Assembly (NCBI RefSeq): GCF_000373965.1
Contig: NZ_KB892838.1
Location: forward strand, 1-64,000
DNA: 64,000 nt
Direction of reading: 5' to 3'
Origin: Uliginosibacterium gangwonense DSM 18521
GTDB taxonomy: Bacteria > Pseudomonadota > Gammaproteobacteria > Burkholderiales > Rhodocyclaceae
Below the pieces are notes generated by a model that ran no database searches, was not told the DNA's origin, and saw nothing but the letters and a program-made list of their open reading frames with translations. The translations under genes were made by a program, and so were the position numbers. Numbering within the stretch: the stretch's first letter is position 1; each line of letters opens with the position of its first letter. Below are positions 46,300 to 54,764 of the stretch, one piece after another.

Positions 46300-46683
46300 T
46301 CAGTGGGTTGCCTTGAGCGCGGCCGCAAACACTGATTCGGTATGGTCAGGGAAGTTGTAACGCTCAAAGGTTTCGCGCAACTTGCCTTCATTAACACCGT
46401 GCCGACGTTCAGAGAACGAAATACCGATCAAGCGTCCATTTGAGGCCAACGTAATGAACGCATAATGCCAGCGCTGAACTTCCTCGAGGCGCTCACGCAA
46501 CGCATTTTCATTACTGATCTCTACGCCAGCCTTTTTAAGGGACTCAAGGAACTGGCCAATTGTTTCATCGCAACGTCTGCCCATCTCAATCTCCATCTGA
46601 ATCACGGTGTCTTGTGCACCATGAGCCCAATAACGCATGGCAAACATTACAAGTTGACATGATGTGAAAGAAAACTTGTACAT
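46300..46683 (-). CDS. Uncharacterised small protein
   Basis: 127 residues from the ATG at 46,683, which has AGAGG upstream; a longer frame starts at 46,734. Not recognised. It reads as a soluble alpha/beta domain: a long helix with two arginines and acidic residues (IEMGRRCDETIGQFLESLKK), a second helix (NALRERLEEVQRWHYAFITL) and a C-terminal helical part. No signal peptide or membrane segment. Codon use and base composition look less GC-rich than hrcA. It is transcribed alone towards hrcA. Confidence 0.65.
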   Translation of the reverse strand: MYKFSFTSCQLVMFAMRYWAHGAQDTVIQMEIEMGRRCDETIGQFLESLKKAGVEISNENALRERLEEVQRWHYAFITLASNGRLIGISFSERRHGVNEGKLRETFERYNFPDHTESVFAAALKATH

Positions 46684-46877
46684 CTCGCCTCTTTCACCCT
46701 TACTCCAAAGAGCCGAATTTAACAGATTTACCACTTTTCCAGACGAACGGCAGTAGATCCAATGCCATAGCTCAAGAGTTTTATGTGTCTAGTTGTTAAA
46801 CTAGCGGCCTATCGCGATAGCACCAAATGGGTGCTACCAATCTTGGCCTCCAGCCAAACACTCCCCGGAGCTACATC

Positions 46878-47717
46878 TTGAAATTCAAATATCTGTCTCC
46901 CATTCTTTGCGTTTTGTTGATTACAGCCTGCGCCTCCAACGGTGGCCAATCGACTTCTTCCTCCTCTGCCAGCAACACCGCCAGTGTGCTGGGTGCGGCG
47001 GGTACTGCCGCCAACAAGGCCGGGGTTACCGCAAAGGGTAACGATGTTGGCTTGGCGGCTATGACAGCAGGCGATGCGATCAATGCTGCCAACATCTCTG
47101 ACAAGGATGTACAGACCGCTTCGGCAAAGGCTGCCAAGTACGATGACAAGAAGAACAACGCCACCACCACGGGCAAGTACGGCAGACGTTTGGTCAAGCT
47201 GACCTCCAAGATGACCACCGTGGAAGGCCTCAAGCTCAACTTCAAGGTGATCCCGACCAGCACACCGAACGCCTACGCGTTCGCAGATGGCTCTATCCGT
47301 GTCACGACCGCGCTGATGGACATGTTGACCGACGATGAACTGCGCTTTGTACTCGGCCACGAAATCGGCCACGTCAAGCTTGGTCACACCGCTGCCAAGA
47401 TGAAGACCGCGCTGCTCACCTCCGCCGCACGCAAGGGCGTTGCCGCCACCAGCGGCGTAGCAGGCGATCTGGCTGCCTCGGAACTCGGCGGCTTTACCGA
47501 AGCGCTGATCAATGCCCAATATTCCCAAGGGGCAGAAAAAGAAGCCGACGATTTTGGTCTGGCCTTTACAAAGAAATACCACTTCAAGCCCGCTGCTTCA
47601 GTGTCTGCACTCGAGAAAATCGCCAAGCTGGGTGACAATTCAAGTGCACTATCTTCCCACCCCGCCTCAGGCGAACGCGCCAAGCGCTTGAGCCAACAAC
47701 TGGCCAGCGGTCAATAA
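46878..47717 (+). CDS. M48-family metalloprotease lipoprotein
   Basis: 279 residues. I place the start at the TTG at 46,878, which has GGAG seven bases upstream and gives a proper lipoprotein signal with lipobox LITAC; an ATG 17 codons earlier lacks this context. The zinc motif LGHEIGHVKLGHTAAK near residue 162 and the downstream glutamate in QGAEKEADDFGLAF are those of M48 (Ste24/HtpX-type) peptidases; family members such as LoiP and BepA act in outer-membrane quality control. Followed by a strong terminator. Confidence 0.88.
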   Translation: MKFKYLSPILCVLLITACASNGGQSTSSSSASNTASVLGAAGTAANKAGVTAKGNDVGLAAMTAGDAINAANISDKDVQTASAKAAKYDDKKNNATTTGKYGRRLVKLTSKMTTVEGLKLNFKVIPTSTPNAYAFADGSIRVTTALMDMLTDDELRFVLGHEIGHVKLGHTAAKMKTALLTSAARKGVAATSGVAGDLAASELGGFTEALINAQYSQGAEKEADDFGLAFTKKYHFKPAASVSALEKIAKLGDNSSALSSHPASGERAKRLSQQLASGQ

Positions 47718-47757
47718 CAAGCTTGCACCCTGCTTTCTCCAAGGCAGGGTTCCACAC

Positions 47758-47793
47758 AAAGGGCAGACGACCTACCGGGCGTCTGCCCTTTTT
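47758..47793 (+). terminator. Strong intrinsic terminator after the M48 gene
   Basis: A perfect 12-bp stem AAAGGGCAGACG/CGTCTGCCCTTT with a 10-base loop runs straight into TTTT. A second, smaller hairpin (ACCCTGC/GCAGGGT) lies just before it at about 47,727-47,750. Confidence 0.93.
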
Positions 47794-47864
47794 CATTCAA
47801 ATGAAGGCGTTCGCCTTTGCCGCTCAAACGTTATATGCTGCGCCCCTTGGTATTGGGTATCGCA

Positions 47865-48281
47865 ATGAAATTCTCTCTCAGTCACATCTCGATTCTGGAC
47901 GACACAGACACTTGGCTCAAATACAAGAAGGGTCTGTGCGAAGTCTGCCATGCCAGCTGTTGCACCATGCCTGTCGAGGTGTGGCTGAAAGACCTGCTCA
48001 CCATGCAGCTCATCGACGAATTTGAAGCGGGTGAGCCGCTCAAACAAATCGCCAAACGTCTACAGCAGGCGCGCGTGGTTGCGCAGTTCAATCACGCTCA
48101 TGGCATATTTACCCTGGCACGCCGCGCCAATGGAGACTGCATCTTTCTTGATGCAGACACACGCTTGTGTACGATTTATGAACGTCGCCCGCACACCTGC
48201 CGCAACCATCCCATGAAAGGGCCGCGCCCAGGATTCTGCGCCTTCCGCCCCAAGCAAAAAGCAGCGCAAACCAAAGAATAA
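47865..48281 (+). CDS. YkgJ-family cysteine-cluster protein
   Basis: 138 residues from the ATG at 47,865; a frame open from 47,817 adds 16 residues unlike the family. Cysteines are arranged CEVCHASCCTMPVE, then GDCIFLDADTRLCTIYERRP and HTCRNHP, the zinc/iron-chelating pattern of the UPF0153/YkgJ family. The metal and role are not known for most members. It converges on the arginase gene with an 18-base gap. Confidence 0.82.
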   Translation: MKFSLSHISILDDTDTWLKYKKGLCEVCHASCCTMPVEVWLKDLLTMQLIDEFEAGEPLKQIAKRLQQARVVAQFNHAHGIFTLARRANGDCIFLDADTRLCTIYERRPHTCRNHPMKGPRPGFCAFRPKQKAAQTKE

Positions 48282-48299
48282 CAAGAGCGCGGACGGATT

Positions 48300-49223
48300 C
48301 TACGCGCGCGGCTTGCGCATCAAGGTGCTTTTGCCAAACAGGCTTTCGAGCAGATCCACAACCAAGTCTGCAGTCTGATTGCGCACATCCAGCGCAGGGT
48401 TCAGCTCCATCACATCCAGCGAAGCCATCCGCCCGGTGTCTGCGATCATCTCCATGCACAACTGCGCTTCTCGATACGTCGGCCCCCCTGGGATGGGCGT
48501 TCCAACACCTGGGGCAATCTCGGGTTCAAGAAAGTCGACATCAAAGCTCACATGCAGATGGGTGTTGTCATCCATCCCCGCCAAAGCCTGTTCCATGGTG
48601 TAGCGCATGCCATTTTCATCAATGTAGCGCATGTCGAACACTTCCAGATCAGCCTGATGTACGAACTGACGCTCCCCTTCATCCACCGAGCGCACCCCGA
48701 TCTGGCGAAATGCCGACACAGGTAGCGCCGGGGTCTCGCCTGACAGGACGGTCAGCGCAAGCGGACCGTAACCACACAGACATGCAACAGGCATACCATG
48801 AATGTTGCCACTCGGAGTGATCTCAGACGTATTGAAGTCAGCATGCGCATCCAGCCACAGCACGCGCAGCTTCTTGCGTGTCTGCCTGCAATACTTGGCT
48901 ACCGCACTGATGGAACCAATCCCCAGAGAGTGGTCGCCCCCCAGCAGGATAGGTAGGCGCCCCTGCCCCAAGGCGTTGCTCATGGCATCAAACACCAGAC
49001 GATTCCAGGCGACCACTTCTTCAAGGTGGCGATATCCGTTCACAGGCGCCTGCCAGGGATTGCCTGGGCCACTGAGGTTGCCCGTGTCCTGCACGTCCAG
49101 CCCGTGGCTTTCCAGGGTGGATTTGAGCAATGCCACCCGAAGGGCTTCCGGCCCCATCGAAGCCCCACGCGTCCCGGCGCCTACGTCACACGGTGCGCCA
49201 ATCAATGCAATCTTCTGCTTCAT
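48300..49223 (-). CDS. rocF: Arginase
   Basis: 307 residues of the ureohydrolase fold. The metal-binding motifs are ILLGGDHSLGIGSISAVAKY, LWLDAHADFNTSEITPSGNI (with HGMPV) and HVSFDVDFLEPEIAPGVGTP. The spacing and the SGNIHGMP loop are of arginase rather than agmatinase type. It cuts arginine to ornithine and urea. Its start overlaps the stop of the exporter gene, so both are in one operon; an amino-acid exporter next to arginase may serve to remove surplus product. Confidence 0.93.
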   Translation of the reverse strand: MKQKIALIGAPCDVGAGTRGASMGPEALRVALLKSTLESHGLDVQDTGNLSGPGNPWQAPVNGYRHLEEVVAWNRLVFDAMSNALGQGRLPILLGGDHSLGIGSISAVAKYCRQTRKKLRVLWLDAHADFNTSEITPSGNIHGMPVACLCGYGPLALTVLSGETPALPVSAFRQIGVRSVDEGERQFVHQADLEVFDMRYIDENGMRYTMEQALAGMDDNTHLHVSFDVDFLEPEIAPGVGTPIPGGPTYREAQLCMEMIADTGRMASLDVMELNPALDVRNQTADLVVDLLESLFGKSTLMRKPRA

Positions 49224-50518
49224 CTATGTACCTTGAAAACGTGGCGGAAAAATATCTCGCCCAACCATGCACCTGCCAACAACCCCATCCCCATACTGCC
49301 CACTACAAATGCAGATTTGAAGATGCTGGCCAGTGTTCCTGCCACCAAAGGCAGAGAGGAATTCGCCCCTGCGAAGGCAATTTCCATCGCGCCGCCAATG
49401 CCCCGGAACATCAAGACCCCAGGCATCATCGGCACAGCCCCGGCAAACGCCACCGCAGCAAATGGAATACGCATGCTGCCCACCCAGCGGATAGCCATGA
49501 ACCCTATCGCCACACAGGCCCATAGAGTAGACATCTCCAGATCCATCCCCCTGGCCAGACACAGGTAACGGATACCATGCCCCACCATGCCGCACAGAAT
49601 AGATGTCCACAATACCCGCCAGGGCGCATTGTAGAACGCACCGAAGCCACAGGAAGCCACGCCCGCCAAAAACACATCAAGCCAGAGCGGGATTGGCACC
49701 GCAGAACCCTTCCAGGGCGGCACGGTCGTCATCCCCAAGGTGAGCCAGCCGCCCAGAAAAATCCCCAAGGCGGCCGCTACAAGGATGCCCGCTGCCAAAC
49801 CCAACCGGGGGATACCTGTTTGCATATTGTTTTCAATCATGTCGTACAGGCCATTGATCAGATGAGGCCCCGGCACCAGCATCAATGCAGGCACGATCAG
49901 GCATATGCCCGGCGTATGTGTCCAACCCTGTTGGATGACCAGCCCCCCCATCAAGGAGCCAATCAACGCCGCCACGAAAGGCAAGGCGAACAGCACGGGA
50001 TGGAAACGATGCATCTCTTGCCGCGCCAGCATGCCCAGTGCAGAGGCAAGCGATATCACAGCCATGCCTCCCCAATCCGCAGATTGCAGCCAGGCCAGAG
50101 CCCCTGCCGCCAAACCAAACATCAGTGACAAGGTCCAGCGACTGTGGCGTCCGGCGCTGACCTCCACCTTATCGAGAATCTCAATCGCCTCGGGCAAGGG
50201 CAGCTTCCCCGCACACACCTTGTCGATGGTGCGATTAACCTCGGCGCTCACTGCAATGTTGATCCGGAATTCCGGTGCCTGCGCATGTACGTGCAAGCCA
50301 TCAGGGGTATAAACAGTCACAGTTCTGTAGCCGACATGGATCTGTACAGGCACCCATAGCGCCTCGCCAATCTCCTGCAAGCGTTTGCGCAATGATTCGG
50401 TGCGCATGTTGTAGTGCAACAGCAGCCGGGCGGCACGCTGGATGAAACGCAACTCATCGGATTCGACATTGAGTTTGCCGGGTTCCGGGGTGATGGGAGT
50501 TCTATTCTGATCACTCAT
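49220..50518 (-). CDS. Threonine/serine exporter family protein (ThrE type)
   Basis: 432 residues. The N-terminal 110 residues are soluble, with the ThrE/YjjP-type start RAARLLLHYNMRTESLRKRL; ten hydrophobic segments follow in two halves corresponding to the YjjP (DUF1212) and YjjB (DUF3815) parts, fused in one protein as in Corynebacterium ThrE. It should export small amino acids or related compounds. It is upstream of and coupled to arginase. Confidence 0.86.
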   Translation of the reverse strand: MSDQNRTPITPEPGKLNVESDELRFIQRAARLLLHYNMRTESLRKRLQEIGEALWVPVQIHVGYRTVTVYTPDGLHVHAQAPEFRINIAVSAEVNRTIDKVCAGKLPLPEAIEILDKVEVSAGRHSRWTLSLMFGLAAGALAWLQSADWGGMAVISLASALGMLARQEMHRFHPVLFALPFVAALIGSLMGGLVIQQGWTHTPGICLIVPALMLVPGPHLINGLYDMIENNMQTGIPRLGLAAGILVAAALGIFLGGWLTLGMTTVPPWKGSAVPIPLWLDVFLAGVASCGFGAFYNAPWRVLWTSILCGMVGHGIRYLCLARGMDLEMSTLWACVAIGFMAIRWVGSMRIPFAAVAFAGAVPMMPGVLMFRGIGGAMEIAFAGANSSLPLVAGTLASIFKSAFVVGSMGMGLLAGAWLGEIFFRHVFKVHR

Positions 50519-50757
50519 GATGGAAGACGGTAAAGAACGGTTGCCACAACGTGCCCAAACAAGCCCACCAAACCTTGCACACCTCAGCCAAGGCTTAAGA
50601 AATACTAAAACCTTGCGATGCCCCCAAAGACTATGGGTTTGGCAAATGGTACACTTGATAGATTAAGCAATCTCTAGTCCACACAAATTCTGATGCTCTT
50701 ACACTGTTGTTTTAGCGCAACTACGTCTGCTGTCCATGGCAACGTGGGGCCTATCCT
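50519..50757. promoter_or_regulatory. Divergent promoter region between the exporter and the flippase-like gene
   Basis: About 240 bases with an AT-rich core (50,600-50,720) that must hold promoters in both directions. I see no clear operator; TGATAGATTAAG and similar stretches give several possible -10 regions. Confidence 0.4.
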
Positions 50758-51687
50758 TTGAAAAATCTGCTCAAACGCGGCCTGGGCCTGCTGATCACGC
50801 TGGGCTTTCTGGCCTGGATACTGAGCAGCGGTGTACGCTGGCACGACTCGCTAACCAGCCTGCTTGGCCTAAATCCGCTTGCCCTGGCGCTGGCCATACT
50901 GGCCTTTGCCAGTACCTACCTGCTACGTGCCGGACGGGTATACGACGAATTCCGCGCCACACCAGGGGTACGCTTCGCTTCCATCCTGCGCCTGACCCTG
51001 GTGCACAACGCCATGATCAACATTCTGCCTTTCCGCAGTGGCGAGGCCGCCTTCCCCGTTCTACTCGCCCGCTGGTTCAATGTACCCAGCACCCGGGCGG
51101 TCGTTGCCCTGCTCTGGTTGCGCATTCAGGACGCTTTTGTTGTGCTTGCACTGGCAGCCTTCGTTTGGCCTGGACTACACCCGGCGCTGCGCGTGCTATG
51201 GATTGGCGGCGTGGTGGTTGCCGCTTGGCTGATTCCCGCCTGGGCAGCACGACACCCGGAAATTGAAACCCAATCAGGGCGCTTTGCCGCCAGTGTCCAT
51301 AAGATTCGTGAAGCACTGGCAGAGTCCACGCAAAACAATGGCCGAGGCTGGCTCTGGACATTGGCCAACTGGAGTCTCAAACTGCTCGCTGAAGCTTGGC
51401 TGCTGGCGGCGCTACTCTCTATTTCGCTTTCATCCGGGCTCGCCGGGGCGCTTGGAGTCGAATTGGCTTCGATCCTCCCGATTCAGGGTGTCGCCGGATT
51501 TGGCACCTATGAAGCTGGGGGCGCGGCGTTGCTTCGCACCCACGGAATCACTTTCCAGCAAGGGCTCAATGCAGCACTGGCCCTGCACCTTTTCGTCATC
51601 GCCTGCTCGCTGATTGCAGGCGGCTTGGCCGCAGCCTTGCTGCCGGGTACCCCTTCGACCGCAGATAACAACACCCCTTCGACATGA
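50758..51687 (+). CDS. Membrane flippase-like protein (UPF0104 / MprF transmembrane family)
   Basis: 309 residues from a TTG start; no ATG is available near. Eight or so hydrophobic helices with the family motifs LTLVHNAMINILPFRSGEAA and LPIQGVAGFGTYEAGGAALL, as in the lysylphosphatidylglycerol-synthase membrane region and its stand-alone relatives. It probably moves a lipid-linked substrate across the inner membrane. It opens a membrane cassette with a GT2 and two GT39 glycosyltransferases; the GT2 gene overlaps it by four bases. Confidence 0.8.
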   Translation: MKNLLKRGLGLLITLGFLAWILSSGVRWHDSLTSLLGLNPLALALAILAFASTYLLRAGRVYDEFRATPGVRFASILRLTLVHNAMINILPFRSGEAAFPVLLARWFNVPSTRAVVALLWLRIQDAFVVLALAAFVWPGLHPALRVLWIGGVVVAAWLIPAWAARHPEIETQSGRFAASVHKIREALAESTQNNGRGWLWTLANWSLKLLAEAWLLAALLSISLSSGLAGALGVELASILPIQGVAGFGTYEAGGAALLRTHGITFQQGLNAALALHLFVIACSLIAGGLAAALLPGTPSTADNNTPST

Positions 51688-52697
51688 ACATGCCTGCTCA
51701 ACAAACCCCCTCCTGCCCGGCACACCGCCTGTCCGTCGTCATCCCGATGTACAACGAGGCAGAAAACGTTGAACCCATGATTGCCCGGGTGCACGAAGGT
51801 CTTGCTGGTTACCCGCATCCTTGGGAACTGATCCTGGTTGATGACGGCAGTACCGATGCCACCCCTGCCGAACTGCGTCGCGTAGGTGCCAAATTCGGCG
51901 CCCATGTGCGCACGGTTGAACTGATGCGCAATTTCAAGCAGACTGCCGCCATGCAGGCGGGGATCGACGCCGCCCGTGGCGACGTGATCGTCACCATGGA
52001 TGGCGACTTGCAAAATGACCCCAAGGACATCCCCCGCATGGTCGCCCGCCTGCTCAACGAAGACCTGGATCTGGTCTCCGGCTGGCGCAAGAACCGTCAG
52101 GACGGCCTGTTCCTGCGCAAGATCCCTTCTCGCATCGCCAACCGCCTGATTGCCAAGATCACCGGCGTGAAACTCAATGACTATGGCTGCAGCCTCAAGG
52201 CTTTCCGTGCCAATGTCATCAAGAGCGTGCGCCTGTATGGTGAGATGCACCGTTTCATCCCGGCATGGCTGGCAACTGTCACCACGCCACGCCGCATCTC
52301 TGAAGAGGTCGTCACCCACCACGCCCGCCAGTTTGGGCAAAGCAAGTATGGTATCTCCCGCACCTTCCGCGTGATCCTGGATTTGATCTCGGTGTTCTTC
52401 TTCATGCGCTTCCGCGCACGCCCGGGTCACTTCTTCGGGGGCGCCGGTCTGGCGCTGGGCACCATCGGCGGGTTGATTCTGGCCTATATGGCCGTACTCA
52501 AGATTCTGGGCCACGATATCGGCACCCGCCCCCTGCTGATGGTCGGCTTCTTTGCGGTCATCATGGCTGTTCAGTTCATCCTGACCGGCGTGCTGGCCGA
52601 AACCTTGGCCCGCATCTATTTTGAATCCGGCAGCGCTACGCTCTATCAGGTACGCAATCCGGACAGTCCGACCAATGATGAAGCCTGGCACGCCTGA
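51684..52697 (+). CDS. GT2 polyprenyl-phosphate glycosyltransferase
   Basis: 337 residues. The GT-A part has LSVVIPMYNEAENVEPMIAR, ILVDDGSTDATP and MDGDLQNDPKDIPRM, followed by two C-terminal membrane helices (GAGLALGTIGGLILAYMAVL and the MVGFFAVIMAVQFIL segment). This is the ArnC/GtrB type that charges undecaprenyl phosphate with a sugar on the cytoplasmic side. Its lipid-linked product would be flipped and then used by the GT39 enzymes at 53.2 and 54.8 kb, possibly to decorate lipid A or another surface glycan. The sugar is not known. Confidence 0.87.
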   Translation: MNMPAQQTPSCPAHRLSVVIPMYNEAENVEPMIARVHEGLAGYPHPWELILVDDGSTDATPAELRRVGAKFGAHVRTVELMRNFKQTAAMQAGIDAARGDVIVTMDGDLQNDPKDIPRMVARLLNEDLDLVSGWRKNRQDGLFLRKIPSRIANRLIAKITGVKLNDYGCSLKAFRANVIKSVRLYGEMHRFIPAWLATVTTPRRISEEVVTHHARQFGQSKYGISRTFRVILDLISVFFFMRFRARPGHFFGGAGLALGTIGGLILAYMAVLKILGHDIGTRPLLMVGFFAVIMAVQFILTGVLAETLARIYFESGSATLYQVRNPDSPTNDEAWHA

Positions 52698-52760
52698 CCG
52701 TGTGCTATTGCCGCAGAACGGAATGCCCAATGGCCAGGCAAAGGAAGCAACCAGCAGTCC

Positions 52761-53183
52761 ATGGTCGAGTTTGTTGAAATAGAACAATTCGTTCAAGAAC
52801 AAACCGGCCGCAAGCGGCCATTGGCGGCTTCTTTACGCCTGGAAGAAGATTTGGACATTACCGGTGATGATTACTTTGAGCTGGTTGACGATTTTTCGCA
52901 CCGGTTTGATGTCAATACCGAACATTTTCTGTGGTATTTCCACTGCAAGGAAGAACCACTTGGCAGCAATTTGGGTGCATGGTTCTTCCCTACCCCAGAT
53001 CAACAAGTGGAACGCATTTCAATCACGCTTGGGCATCTCCATCATTTTGCCCAGGCCAAAAGGTGGGACGTCTCTTATCCTGAGCACAATATCAGCCTCA
53101 AACGGCATGACATTAAACTAAATAACGCACTCTACATTGGATTGCCATTTCTCCTCATTTCGCTACTCTGGCTTCTCTCATAA
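52761..53183 (+). CDS. DUF1493 protein with C-terminal membrane helix
   Basis: 140 residues. Residues about 1-65 follow the DUF1493 pattern, an acyl-carrier-protein-like helical start (SLRLEEDLDITGDDYFELVD, then FSHRFDVNTEHFLWYF). There is no phosphopantetheine DSL serine. The middle is strand-rich and unlike the family, and the protein ends in one membrane helix (YIGLPFLLISLLWLLS). The gene is more AT-rich than the glycosyltransferases on either side and looks like a later insertion in their operon. Function unknown. Confidence 0.75.
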   Translation: MVEFVEIEQFVQEQTGRKRPLAASLRLEEDLDITGDDYFELVDDFSHRFDVNTEHFLWYFHCKEEPLGSNLGAWFFPTPDQQVERISITLGHLHHFAQAKRWDVSYPEHNISLKRHDIKLNNALYIGLPFLLISLLWLLS

Positions 53184-53210
53184 GCGGACTGAAATTCATC
53201 ACTTCAAACA

Positions 53211-54764
53211 ATGAATCTTCCCACCCAAAACCCCTACGCTCCCAGCCTGCGCGAACTATGGCCGCTATTTTTGCTGCCGGTTGTGCTCTTCCTGCTCAAC
53301 CTGGGGGGGGCTCCATTATTTGATGTTGACGAAGGGGCGTTTTCGGAAGCCACGCGTGAAATGTTCGTGCGGCACGATTTCCTCTCGACATGGCTCAATG
53401 GCGACCCTCGTTTTGACAAACCCATTCTGATCTACTGGTGTCAGGCCGCCTTCATGTGGCTGCTCGGGCCCAACGAATGGGCCTTCCGCCTGCCCTCTGC
53501 GCTGGCGGCATCCACCTGGTGTTTTGCGGCGGGGCATTTCGCCTGGCAACGTTTCGGGCGACAAGCCGGTCTGTTGGCCTGTGGCATCGCCGCAACCTGC
53601 ATTGGCGTACACATCATCGGGCGGGCGGCCACTGCCGATGCATTGCTCAATATGCTTTTGGCACTTTCGCTGTTGGATAGCTGGCGCCATCTGGAAAGTG
53701 GACGCCGTGCACCATTGCTGCGAAGCTACCTGTGGATCGGCCTTGGGGTGCTGACCAAAGGGCCGGTTGCCCTGTTGGTGCCAGGGGCAAGCACCTTGCT
53801 CTATTGCCTGACGGCTGGGCGTCTGCGAGATTGGCTGCGCAGCGTCTTCGATCCTGTCGGCTGGATCATTTTGCTTGTCATCACCGTCCCCTGGTATACG
53901 GCACAGTTAAGCATTCATGGGCAGGCCTTTATTGACGGCTTTATCCTCAAACACAACCTGCAACGCTTTTCCGGCCCACTCGAAGGGCATTCCGGCAGCA
54001 TGTTCTATTACCTGCTGATGATCCCGGCACTACTGCTGCCGTGGTTGCCCTGGTTGGTGGCCAGTGTGCGTCAGGCTCCCGCAGATTGGTCTCATCCATT
54101 GCGCCGCTTCTTGTGGATCTGGTTCCTGTTCGTCACCGTATTTTTCTCATTGTCTGGCACCAAATTGCCGCACTATGCACTCTATGGGTGTACACCGCTG
54201 TTCATCCTCATGGCCATTCACCGTGATCGTGTGCGCAATGTATGGCTGGCAATCCTGCCCGCCTTGATCTTGCTGATTGCCTTCATTGCCCTGCCTGCTC
54301 TGCTTGAGCAAGCCACCTCACAGAACTGGGTGAAGAACCCCTTTTACCTTGCGCAACTGAGCAGACTGCCCGATGCGGTCCCCACAGCCTACCTTGCTCT
54401 GACCAGTGCAGCCTTGGTGATCGCCTTGCTGCTCACACGCTGGAAGCAGGATCTCTCGATAAGAATTCTGGCTGTCGCCTGTGTGCAAACCATGCTTTTG
54501 GCATTGGCCGTCGCCCCCCTGTTAGGGGATCTGCTGCAAGGCCCGGTCAAACGCGCAGGCTTGGTCGCACGAAACTATACTGAGCCTGGAGTACAGTGGA
54601 ATTTCCATTCGCCCAGCTTCAGCGTGTACCGGCAACAAGTCACTCCGCCGCGTCAGGCCCAATCAGGTCAGATCGCGCTGACCCGTGTGGATCGTCTACC
54701 TGCAGATAAGCCTGTTGAAATACTGTTCCGCGAAGGCGGAGTTTTGCTGGTGAGGCTCCCCTGA
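53211..54764 (+). CDS. GT39-family membrane glycosyltransferase (ArnT-like)
   Basis: 517 residues, a polytopic GT-C enzyme. The first loop has the catalytic acidic motif LFDVDEGAFSEATREMFVRH, and the next loop has NGDPRFDKPILIYWCQAAFM, as in ArnT-type enzymes. About twelve membrane helices and a C-terminal periplasmic tail follow. It transfers a sugar from a polyprenyl-phosphate carrier to a lipid or protein on the periplasmic side. The GT2 enzyme encoded just upstream is the likely donor source. The next gene starts on its stop codon, so translation is coupled. Confidence 0.88.
   Translation: MNLPTQNPYAPSLRELWPLFLLPVVLFLLNLGGAPLFDVDEGAFSEATREMFVRHDFLSTWLNGDPRFDKPILIYWCQAAFMWLLGPNEWAFRLPSALAASTWCFAAGHFAWQRFGRQAGLLACGIAATCIGVHIIGRAATADALLNMLLALSLLDSWRHLESGRRAPLLRSYLWIGLGVLTKGPVALLVPGASTLLYCLTAGRLRDWLRSVFDPVGWIILLVITVPWYTAQLSIHGQAFIDGFILKHNLQRFSGPLEGHSGSMFYYLLMIPALLLPWLPWLVASVRQAPADWSHPLRRFLWIWFLFVTVFFSLSGTKLPHYALYGCTPLFILMAIHRDRVRNVWLAILPALILLIAFIALPALLEQATSQNWVKNPFYLAQLSRLPDAVPTAYLALTSAALVIALLLTRWKQDLSIRILAVACVQTMLLALAVAPLLGDLLQGPVKRAGLVARNYTEPGVQWNFHSPSFSVYRQQVTPPRQAQSGQIALTRVDRLPADKPVEILFREGGVLLVRLP

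Noticed and set aside
51507-52802. 431-codon open frame on the minus strand
   Set aside because: Antisense to the GT2 glycosyltransferase, with no ribosome site or known domain.
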